DNA from: an uncultured Gammaproteobacteria bacterium
GTDB taxonomy: Bacteria; Pseudomonadota; Gammaproteobacteria; Halothiobacillales; Halothiobacillaceae
Length of the DNA stretch: 5,220 nt
Direction: 5' to 3'
Assembly (NCBI GenBank): GCA_938004235.1
Contig: CALKWL010000243.1
Span: 1-5,220 of the forward strand
This document shows, piece after piece, positions 1 through 5,142 of this stretch. Each line of letters begins with the position of its first letter. Positions within the stretch are counted from its first letter, which is position 1. The translations under genes were made by a program, and so were the position numbers. A model generated the notes under the pieces. The model searched no databases, had not been told where the DNA came from, and saw nothing but the letters and a program-made list of their open reading frames with translations.

Positions 1-649
1 GGTCCGAGTGGATCAGCACCCGCTGCTTCGGTTGACGACGCCAGACAGCCATCAGCAAGGCATCGATGACCAGATCCGCCCGTGGATTGTTTTTCATGCT
101 CCAGCCGATGACCTGGCGTGAAAACAGGTCGAGGACGACAGTCACGTACAGCCAGCCTTCGTGGGTGCGGACATAGGTGAAATCCGTGACCCAGGCCTTG
201 TTCGGCTCGTCGATCTCAAACTGGCGGTCCAGCGTGTTCGGTGCAACATGGCTGGCGTTGCCGCCTTTGAAGCCAGGATGACGTTTGTAGCCGCGCTGTG
301 AGCGAATACCGGCTGACCGCATGATCCGATACACCTGGTTCTTGCCGCAGCTCTCGCCGGTGTCGCGCAGGTCCTTGGCGATGTTGCGGTAGCCGTAGGC
401 GAAGCCACTTTCGATCCAGAACTGTTTGATCTTGCCGAGCAGACGTTCGTCTTCACGTGCACGCTTGCTCTTCGGTTGTTTCAGCCAGGCGTAGAAGCCG
501 CTGCGCTGGACCTCCAGGACGCGGCACATCGCTGCCACCGAATACTTGTTGAGCCGCGACTTTATGAACGCGTACCTCGCTTTGACTCGCTGGCGAAGTA
601 CGCGGCGGCCTCCTTTAAGATGTCGCGCTCCTCCGTCACCCGCCGCAGC
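1..649 (-). CDS. IS3-family transposase OrfB (DDE integrase), partial at the left window edge
   Basis: OrfB catalyses strand cleavage and joining as the C-terminal part of an OrfAB frameshift fusion. The coordinates give the open frame from its first codon after an upstream stop (650-652, TGA on the minus strand) to the edge. The useful protein starts near 613 after a -1 shift from orfA. An N-terminal HTH_21-like region reads KSRLNKYSVAAMCRVLEV, then RSGFYAWL, then GYRNIAKDL and KNQVYRIMRSAGIR. The integrase core begins near NKAWVTDFTYV, whose first catalytic Asp is codon 182-184. The frame then reads DLFSRQVIGWSM and reaches IHSD, whose Asp (codon 2-4) should be the second catalytic residue. 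The 59 residues between the two Asps fit the IS3-family spacing. The third residue (Glu) is outside the window, so intactness cannot be judged. No stop or frameshift interrupts the visible part. There is no convincing independent start codon, which supports expression only as a fusion. Confidence 0.9.
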
Positions 650-855
650 TCAGCCTTCAGGCGCCGCAACTCCTCCTGTTGAGCGCTGATCGTCTGATGC
701 TGGCTGCCTTGGCCACCGTAGCTCTTGATCCAGTCGCCCAGGCTCTTGCTGGTCACCCCGAGACGTTGCGCCACTTCACTGACCTTGTAGCCGCGCTCGG
801 TGACCTGCTTCACCGCCTCGACCTTGAACTCTTCCGGGTAGCGTTTCCCGCTCAT
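562..855 (-). CDS. IS3-family transposase OrfA (helix-turn-helix DNA-binding protein)
   Basis: This 97-aa protein binds the IS ends and forms the N-terminal part of the OrfAB transposase. Near the N-terminus it reads KRYPEEFKVEAVKQVTERG, then VSEVAQRLGVTSKSLGDWI, a classic HTH_Tnp_1 (PF01527-type) helix-turn-helix. A leucine-zipper-like coiled coil follows (QQEELRRLKAELRRVTEERD), and it ends with the conserved ILKEAAAYFA. Start choice: a GTG two codons further upstream (859-861) is in frame, but only one base separates it from the AGAAGG motif at 863-868. The ATG at 853-855 sits seven bases after that motif, and the protein then starts MSGKRYPEEF, as usual for the family. The length fits the family. 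The stop at 562-564 lies inside the orfB frame. Confidence 0.92.
   Translation of the reverse strand: MSGKRYPEEFKVEAVKQVTERGYKVSEVAQRLGVTSKSLGDWIKSYGGQGSQHQTISAQQEELRRLKAELRRVTEERDILKEAAAYFASESKRGTRS
613..619 (-). promoter_or_regulatory. candidate -1 programmed frameshift site C-TTA-AAG in orfA
   Basis: On the minus strand the bases CTTAAAG are in register with orfA as C TTA AAG (Leu-Lys of ILKEAAAYFA) and lie within the orfA/orfB overlap (562-649). A one-base backward slip re-pairs TTA as CTT and AAG as AAA, then continues into the open orfB frame with GGA. Unlike many relatives there is no A6 run here. AGGAGG follows directly and resembles a Shine-Dalgarno sequence, but no start codon lies at a suitable distance from it. 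The need for a -1 shift is clear from the frames; the exact slip site is inferred. Confidence 0.4.
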
Positions 856-873
856 ATCCACACCTTCTGGTTT

Positions 874-888
874 GCGTTAGTTTAACGC
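874..888. repeat. short inverted repeat in the IS leader, between terminus and orfA
   Basis: GCGTTA (874-879) and TAACGC (883-888) form a perfect 6-bp inverted repeat with a 3-base centre. It lies just upstream of the orfA ribosome-binding site, inside the IS. It could be a binding site for OrfA or a hairpin in the leader of the transposase mRNA. Function is not shown by the sequence. Confidence 0.5.
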
Positions 889-893
889 TGCCG

Positions 894-920
894 GGTGTCT
901 ACGATAGTCGGGGCTTGCCA
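894..920 (-). repeat. putative terminal inverted repeat of the IS (orfA-side end)
   Basis: Reading the minus strand inward from 920, the first two bases are TG, as in IS3-family termini. The CCC run, the TAnnG and the GACAC further in stand at the same positions as in IS3, which I am comparing from memory. The partner repeat is outside the window, so the exact edge is a moderate-confidence call. Confidence 0.6.
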
Positions 921-1061
921 ACCAGATCCTCCGAGCCACTGATTCCGAACGATGGCTTGCCTGCGAATTCGCCACCTCGGGATTCGCTGGATATTGCCGA
1001 TATCGGAAGAGACGGGCAGACTCTGCCTGTCTTGATTCAACTCATTGAAGAGTCGAGATAA
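921..1061 (+). pseudogene. probable 3' remnant of a gene truncated by the IS
   Basis: A frame open from the IS edge encodes 46 residues and stops at TAA 1059-1061. It starts TRSSEPLIPNDGLPANSPPR and ends RDGQTLPVLIQLIEESR. There is no start codon with a ribosome-binding site near the edge, so if coding it is the C-terminal end of a larger protein whose 5' part was removed or separated by the IS. The stop is 26 bases before the next gene, a spacing typical of one operon, so the lost gene was probably the first component of the same system. Caveats: 46 open codons in GC-rich DNA is weak evidence, a second frame (from 923) is also open for about 43 codons, and this stretch contains two palindromes that may mean it is regulatory. 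The acidic and aliphatic composition favours the frame given. No family is recognisable from so short a tail. Confidence 0.4.
1011..1031. promoter_or_regulatory. 21-bp near-perfect palindrome, candidate operator
   Basis: The left arm GACGGGCAGA (1011-1020) and the right arm TCTGCCTGTC (1022-1031) are inverted repeats around a single C. Nine of ten positions pair, and the tenth would be a G-T wobble. It directly abuts the candidate -35 box at 1032. The symmetry and placement fit a binding site for a dimeric repressor or activator of the operon. In RNA it could instead form a strong hairpin, but no T-run follows, so a terminator is unlikely. A perfect 10-bp palindrome, CCGATATCGG, lies just upstream at 997-1006. 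Confidence 0.45.
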
Positions 1062-1062
1062 T
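1032..1062 (+). promoter_or_regulatory. candidate sigma-70-type promoter for the nuclease-helicase operon
   Basis: TTGATT (1032-1037) matches four of six bases of the -35 consensus, and GATAAT (1057-1062) matches five of six of the -10 consensus. They are separated by 19 bases, slightly long. A start near 1069 would leave a leader of about 19 bases containing the ribosome-binding site. This would give the operon its own promoter even with the upstream gene broken by the IS. It is judged by consensus only. Confidence 0.35.
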
Positions 1063-1076
1063 TCACGATGGGGTCC

Positions 1077-1082
1077 AGGGAG
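1077..1082 (+). promoter_or_regulatory. ribosome-binding site that fixes the start of the 180-aa gene
   Basis: AGGGAG lies five bases before the ATG at 1088-1090. This supports that start over the in-frame ATG at 1106, which has no comparable motif in front of it. Confidence 0.7.
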
Positions 1083-1087
1083 CGAAT

Positions 1088-1630
1088 ATGGTAAACCGCT
1101 GTGCTATGACCGGTAGGATAATCGATGGGCCCGCCGATGCCGTGTGGGACGACGGAGAGTGGATAAGTTGGGATTGGATCAATGGGCAACTGCATGAACA
1201 AGAGCTAAAGCAGCGCTACCCGGAAGCCTCCATTGAGTTGATCCGAATCTTCGAGGATCTCGTCGACGTTGCGGCAGACTACATGGACGTCACAGGGCGC
1301 TACTTGCCCGTATTCGGCGAGTTAGGTGAGCTTTTCGCCGAAATCACGTTCGGAATAAAGCGCCACAAGCCGAGAACCCAAGGCTCTGATGGTCGATTGG
1401 GCAACGATTTCATCGAAATCAAAGCCATCACGCCGGAAAAGAAAAACGAAAAGGTTTCGGTCAAGCGAAAGGGAAATTTCAACAAGCTCCTGGTTGTCAA
1501 GATTAGCGAGGAATTTGAGTTCGAAGCACGGATGCTGGATCGAAAGCACATGGGAAAAGGGTCCGGCAAGCTTGCTGTCGTCGCCTGGTCGTCTATGCGG
1601 CCCAAGCATTCGGACCACGATGCTACCTAA
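1088..1630 (+). CDS. PD-(D/E)XK nuclease-like protein (restriction-endonuclease-like fold), putative defence component
   Basis: The protein has 180 residues, no signal peptide and no membrane segment. The N-terminal half is acidic and helical (around LIRIFEDLVDVAADYMDVTG). The second half carries the likely catalytic signature of a PD-(D/E)XK nuclease: a helix with GELGELFAE (E78, E81, E85), then GSDG (D101), then a hydrophobic strand FIEIK (E110-x-K112). A basic stretch follows (VKRKGNF, residues 125-131), then a strand LLVVKI. Order and spacing are those of the Asp...Glu-x-Lys metal-binding core; the activity is inferred. The core also resembles DUF6998-type domains as I remember them. It ends shortly after the conserved-looking GSGKLAVVAW. 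The ATG has a good ribosome-binding site. The gene lies upstream of, and probably in one operon with, the PLD-helicase. Likely job: a DNA-cleaving effector or DNA-recognition subunit for that helicase. An inactive nuclease fold or a structural role is also possible. Confidence 0.85.
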   Translation: MVNRCAMTGRIIDGPADAVWDDGEWISWDWINGQLHEQELKQRYPEASIELIRIFEDLVDVAADYMDVTGRYLPVFGELGELFAEITFGIKRHKPRTQGSDGRLGNDFIEIKAITPEKKNEKVSVKRKGNFNKLLVVKISEEFEFEARMLDRKHMGKGSGKLAVVAWSSMRPKHSDHDAT

Positions 1631-1790
1631 CGCCGGTACTATTGCCTGGGCGATGAGCGATGCCGTAGATCGCGAGTGGAGTCTGGTGAAAGGTCGTTAC
1701 GATTGGCCTAGGCTCCATACATGTTCGGGCGTGGCCACAAGGGTGCTCGAATTGATTAGCGAGCAGGTGACCGCCAAGGAGCCTATTTAG
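1620..1790 (+). CDS. possible 56-aa protein overlapping the nuclease-like gene, function unknown
   Basis: An ATG at 1620 lies 11 bases before the end of the 180-aa gene, in a different frame, and opens 56 codons ending TAG at 1788-1790. The product begins MLPNAGTIAWAMSDAVDREW, contains KGRYDWPRLHTCSGVATRV and ends LELISEQVTAKEPI: a mixed soluble composition with a helical C-terminus and no membrane segment. It has no clear ribosome-binding site of its own, so it would depend on translational coupling to the preceding stop. It fills the gap before the next gene, whose ATG is only ten bases after this stop. The same frame is open further upstream across the 180-aa gene, so part of its openness is incidental. 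Alternatives are a non-coding spacer, or a C-terminal extension of the 180-aa protein by frameshift. I recognise no family. Confidence 0.45.
   Translation: MLPNAGTIAWAMSDAVDREWSLVKGRYDWPRLHTCSGVATRVLELISEQVTAKEPI
1776..1781 (+). promoter_or_regulatory. AAGGAG motif upstream of the PLD-helicase, at unusual distance
   Basis: This is the only strong Shine-Dalgarno-like motif before the ATG at 1801, but it is 19 bases away rather than the usual 5-10. No other start is available closer in frame: the codons between the in-frame stop at 1768-1770 and 1801 contain no ATG, GTG or TTG. Translation of the helicase may therefore depend on reinitiation after the 56-aa frame, which stops at 1790. Confidence 0.3.
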
Positions 1791-1800
1791 GCAGTCGCAC

Positions 1801-4800
1801 ATGCGCAAGGAAGCTCCGCCGCCAGGCTACACTGTCGACCTCTTTTCGGATGATCAATCGCCGCTTTCCACCACTGCGGGGTTGAGCTGGCCAGACGGGC
1901 ACCGCTTTCCGCTGAATCTGGACGCCCGTAAGGTCAAAGACGTTGTCTTGCCCGACCTGAAACGTGCCCAATCTGCGCTGCTCGTATCGGGGTATGCATC
2001 ACTGGATCGGTTGATCGATTTCGTGGCGACCTGTCCAGACGAAAGCCGACCGCGCGTGATGATAGGGCACGAGCCACATCCCTCACGCCGAGCGACATAT
2101 GAACTCACCGGCAAGCCATTGCCGTTCGAGGTCGAGCATTACTGGCTGGAGCGGGGCGTGTCGCTGCATCTCAGCGCGAAGTTGCTGCACTTTATCGAGC
2201 GTTTGAAAGACGGAACCATCGAGGCGCGTTATCTACCAGGCCATACGCCACTGCACGCCAAGATCTATCTGGGCGATGATGGCGCGACAGTTGGTTCCAG
2301 TAATTTCACTGAATCTGGGTTGCGCCTACAGATGGAGGCCAATGCGCGGTTCAGCGCGACGCAGGAGCGCGTTCGCTACGCCGAGCTGAAGCAGATTGCT
2401 GAAAACCTCTGGACAATGGGGCGCGACTATCGCGACGAACTCATCGCCTTGTTGGAGCAACTGCTGCGCGTGGTGTCGTGGCAAGAGGCCCTTGCCCGGG
2501 CCTGTGCGGAGTTGCTCGAAGGTGAATGGGCCGAGCGCTATCTGCGTGGTGACTACCTTGCCGATGCCGCCAGCCTCTGGCCATCGCAGCGCCAGGGCAT
2601 CGCTCAGGCGCTGTATGTCCTTTCGCACCAAGGCAGCGTATTGGTTGCTGATGCCACGGGGTCGGGCAAGACCCGCATGGGCGTGCATCTTATCGGTGCG
2701 ATTCTGGATCAGATCCTGCGCAAGGGCAGGCTGCACCAAGGCAAGGCGATCATGGTCTGTCCGCCGATGGTCGAGTCTTCATGGGAAATGGAGTCGCACT
2801 TGGCTGCAGTGCCTCTGGATACCTACTCACATGGCAAGCTGAGCCACAGCCGTAGCCGTCGTCACGAGCTGACGATTGAGGCGCTACGCCGGGCGCAAAT
2901 CATGTGTGTGGACGAGGGGCATAACTTTCTCAATTTTAAGGCCCAGAGGACACAGCATCTTTTGCGCAACATGGCTGATCATGTGTTGCTGTTCACGGCG
3001 ACGCCGATCAACAAGAGTGTGGTCGACTTGCTGCGCATCGCTGACATGTTGGGTGCCGATAACCTTGAGCCATCAACGCTCAAGGCGTTCAAAAAGATGC
3101 TCGGGGTCCGGAACATAAATCGCTCCTTGACCGAGCAGGAGATCGAAACGCTGCGCAAAGAGATCCAGCGGTTCACCGTGCGTCGGACCAAGAAGGTGCT
3201 CAATGGTTTGATTGAGCGGGAGCCGGAGCGCTATGTAGACAAAGACGGTCGCCGATGCCGCTTCCCACGACACAAGCCCATCGTGTACACCCTGGACGAG
3301 CCCGGCAATGACCGCGAGCTAGCGCAGCAGATTCGTGACTTGGCAGATCAACTGGTCGGCGCGACCCATTTTGTGCAGCCCGTCGAAATGCCCGAGATCT
3401 TGCGGCAGCAAGGCGTGTCGGAACAGAGCTTTCTGCAGGGGCGCTTGAATTCGGCGAAGAAGCTCGCGCGCTACGTCGTTACCTCATCTCTACGTTCTTC
3501 GCGGGCGGCGCTTGTTGAACATCTGGTCGGCACGCATCAGGCCATTGAGCGACTGAGCATCAAGCGATTCAAGAAATCAAACGCAACAGGTGATGTGCTG
3601 GGCCAGCTGGGAAGAATCGCCGGGAGTCCACCCAAGAATAAGCTGGGGGTCGCATTGCCGGATTGGTTGACGGACCCGATTGCACACAAAGCAGCCTGTG
3701 AGCGTGATGCGGCTACCTATGGGGCGATTCTCGATCTTGTCATGCGGCTGAGTGATCAGCGGGAGCGCCGGAAGGCCTCACATCTGATAGGTCTTCTAAA
3801 AACTCATCAATTGGTTCTGGCTTTCGATGGGCGACCAATAACGCTTGCCGTGATACGGCAGCTGATAGAAGAGATGGCGGACAAAGTCAGCGTGGTCGTG
3901 GCGACGGGGGATGCAGACTCGGAGCGTGCCTCTGCCATGGAGACATTTCGCCTGGGCTCCAAGAAGAAGCGAACTATCGGCCTTTGCTCGGATAGCCTTT
4001 CGGAGGGTGTCAACTTGCAGCAGGCGTCGGCACTGGTCCATTTGGATATGCCCACCGTGGTGCGGATTGCCGAGCAGCGAGTCGGTCGTGTCGACCGGAT
4101 GGATAGTCCACACGAGATCATCGAAGCCTGGTGGCCCGAAGATGCGCCGGAGTTCGCGCTTTCTACGGATGAAAGGTTTATCGAGCGGTATGAGACGGTT
4201 GAGAGTCTACTTGGCTCAAACATGCCGCTTCCTGATGCGATGCAGCGACATGAGGCTCCTGTGAGGACCGAGAAGGTAATCGAGGATTTTGAAAGGCAAG
4301 CGGAGATAGGGGCGTGGGACGGCATTCAGGACGCATTCGAGCCGGTGCGGCAATTGGTGCAGGGCCCCGTCGCATTGGTTCCTCCAGATGTGTACGAGCG
4401 ATATCGTCATATCTCGGCGCGGGTCTTGTCCCGGGTCAGCGTGGTGCGATCGAAGGCGCCGTGGGCATTCTTTTGTTTGACCGGTGGTGGCTTCGGGGCG
4501 CCGCGATGGATCCTGTTGCCGAGTTTGAAGGGGGCACCAGTAACTGAGCTTGGCAACGTATGTGCCGCACTGAGGGAGCATTTGACGGATGAGACGGGCA
4601 ATCTCTTCTTTGATGAGCACAGTGCATCCGTGTTGACGGAATTCCTTAATCGCTTGGACGAGGCTGAGCGGTCGTTGCTTCCACGGCGTAAGCAGCGGGC
4701 GCTGGAGGAAATGAGGATAGTTGTTGAGAAACTAGCGGATGACGCCGGAGCGGCGAGCAAGCAACAAGATGTCGACCACTTGGTAAATATCATGGAGATG

Positions 4801-5058
4801 CTCGACCGCAACCTCCCTGGCTACCAGCCCGACTGGGATGAAGTGGCAGGCCGGTGGCTCGATGTGATTCGCCCGGTCTGGTTCGAGATGCTGACCCAGC
4901 GTAAGCGGTCGCGCCCCCTGTTGCTAAAGGATATTCGCAAAGAATTGCTCGCTCAGGGGCCATGGTTGACCGATCAGGTACTCCACAGGTTTCGGGAATT
5001 CCCAGTCCTACCCGGTCCTGAGGAGCGGGTGAAGGCCTGTATCTTGGGGGTGTCCTGA
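1801..5058 (+). CDS. PLD-nuclease / SNF2-like SF2 helicase fusion protein, putative anti-phage defence ATPase
   Basis: This 1085-aa cytoplasmic protein has three parts. (1) Residues about 30-200 form a PLDc_2-type domain with one HKD motif: H152-A-K154, D159/D160 and GSSN (165-168). PLD-type nucleases with a single HKD, such as Nuc and BfiI, act as dimers. (2) Residues about 255-780 form an SF2 motor: Q-motif region PSQRQ (261-265), Walker A ATGSGKT (285-291), motif Ia MVCPP (318-322), DEGH (371-374), TATP (399-402), motif IV region LVLAFDG (671-677), SEGVNLQ (734-740) and QRVGRVDR (759-766). DEGH, RRTK (about residue 462) and EGVNLQ are SNF2/RapA-like, suggesting a DNA translocase. About 265 residues separate TATP from motif IV. 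(3) Residues about 780-1085 are mostly helical and unassigned. All key catalytic residues are present and the frame is intact. It follows the nuclease-like gene and is probably its partner. Inferred role: recognition or tracking along foreign DNA coupled to cleavage. Confidence 0.92.
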   Translation: MRKEAPPPGYTVDLFSDDQSPLSTTAGLSWPDGHRFPLNLDARKVKDVVLPDLKRAQSALLVSGYASLDRLIDFVATCPDESRPRVMIGHEPHPSRRATYELTGKPLPFEVEHYWLERGVSLHLSAKLLHFIERLKDGTIEARYLPGHTPLHAKIYLGDDGATVGSSNFTESGLRLQMEANARFSATQERVRYAELKQIAENLWTMGRDYRDELIALLEQLLRVVSWQEALARACAELLEGEWAERYLRGDYLADAASLWPSQRQGIAQALYVLSHQGSVLVADATGSGKTRMGVHLIGAILDQILRKGRLHQGKAIMVCPPMVESSWEMESHLAAVPLDTYSHGKLSHSRSRRHELTIEALRRAQIMCVDEGHNFLNFKAQRTQHLLRNMADHVLLFTATPINKSVVDLLRIADMLGADNLEPSTLKAFKKMLGVRNINRSLTEQEIETLRKEIQRFTVRRTKKVLNGLIEREPERYVDKDGRRCRFPRHKPIVYTLDEPGNDRELAQQIRDLADQLVGATHFVQPVEMPEILRQQGVSEQSFLQGRLNSAKKLARYVVTSSLRSSRAALVEHLVGTHQAIERLSIKRFKKSNATGDVLGQLGRIAGSPPKNKLGVALPDWLTDPIAHKAACERDAATYGAILDLVMRLSDQRERRKASHLIGLLKTHQLVLAFDGRPITLAVIRQLIEEMADKVSVVVATGDADSERASAMETFRLGSKKKRTIGLCSDSLSEGVNLQQASALVHLDMPTVVRIAEQRVGRVDRMDSPHEIIEAWWPEDAPEFALSTDERFIERYETVESLLGSNMPLPDAMQRHEAPVRTEKVIEDFERQAEIGAWDGIQDAFEPVRQLVQGPVALVPPDVYERYRHISARVLSRVSVVRSKAPWAFFCLTGGGFGAPRWILLPSLKGAPVTELGNVCAALREHLTDETGNLFFDEHSASVLTEFLNRLDEAERSLLPRRKQRALEEMRIVVEKLADDAGAASKQQDVDHLVNIMEMLDRNLPGYQPDWDEVAGRWLDVIRPVWFEMLTQRKRSRPLLLKDIRKELLAQGPWLTDQVLHRFREFPVLPGPEERVKACILGVS

Positions 5059-5063
5059 TCTGG

Positions 5064-5123
5064 TTAGCCAGCTCTGGCTAGCGTGATGGCAGCCCGTATC
5101 TGAATGTCGGCGAAATCGTCGCC
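5064..5123. repeat. two short inverted repeats after the operon, weak terminator candidates
   Basis: TAGCCA (5065-5070) and TGGCTA (5075-5080) form a perfect 6-bp stem with a 4-base loop, starting six bases after the helicase stop. GGCGA (5109-5113) and TCGCC (5119-5123) form a 5-bp stem with a 5-base loop. Neither is followed by a T-run, so an intrinsic terminator is not well supported. The position after the last gene is the main argument that they mark its transcript end. Confidence 0.35.
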
Positions 5124-5142
5124 AGCCCGCATTCACGCCTCT

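Larger units (their letters stand above)
1..920 (-). mobile_element. IS3-family insertion sequence, partial (orfA-side end inside the window)
   Basis: The segment carries an orfA/orfB pair on the minus strand with the overlap and -1 phase typical of IS3-family elements, and OrfB has the IS3-type DDE integrase core. The orfA-side terminus is placed at 920. Read on the minus strand from there, the end starts TGGCAAGCCCCGACTATCG and continues into TAGACACC. This aligns position by position, without gaps, with the IS3 terminus as I remember it (TG...CCC...TAGTGGACAC). The other end, and so the inverted repeat and target duplication, lie outside the window. The 3-4 bases after 920 (ACC/ACCA) are the candidate target duplication. 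The element is transcribed away from the operon at 1088-5058, so it cannot drive that operon by read-through of the transposase transcript. Family assignment is firm; the exact IS name and the terminus are less so. Confidence 0.92.

Noticed and set aside
142..462. Minus-strand 106-codon frame and plus-strand frames at 476-885 inside the IS
   Set aside because: They overlap the recognisable transposase orfA/orfB frames and have low-complexity or unnatural composition.
915..943. Outward promoter at the IS edge using TTGCCA (915-920) as -35
   Set aside because: The spacing places only ACTGAT (three of six matches) at the -10 position, which is too weak to report as a promoter.
1300..1618. Two minus-strand open frames opposite the 180-aa gene
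   Set aside because: The plus strand there encodes the D...E-x-K core with a good start and ribosome-binding site, so the antisense frames are incidental.
3807..4325. Long minus-strand open frame (172 codons) opposite the helicase, with others at 4216-4620, 4407-4811 and 2326-2739
   Set aside because: They lie antisense to a gene with an unbroken set of helicase motifs, have serine/arginine-rich shadow-type composition and show no domain or ribosome-binding site.
1801..5058. Assignment as type I or III restriction, BREX, DISARM, Mokosh or Hachiman
   Set aside because: No methylase, specificity subunit, BREX genes or DUF1837-type protein is visible. DISARM keeps PLD and SNF2 in separate proteins, and Mokosh, as I recall, uses an SF1-type RNA helicase, unlike the SNF2-like motifs here.
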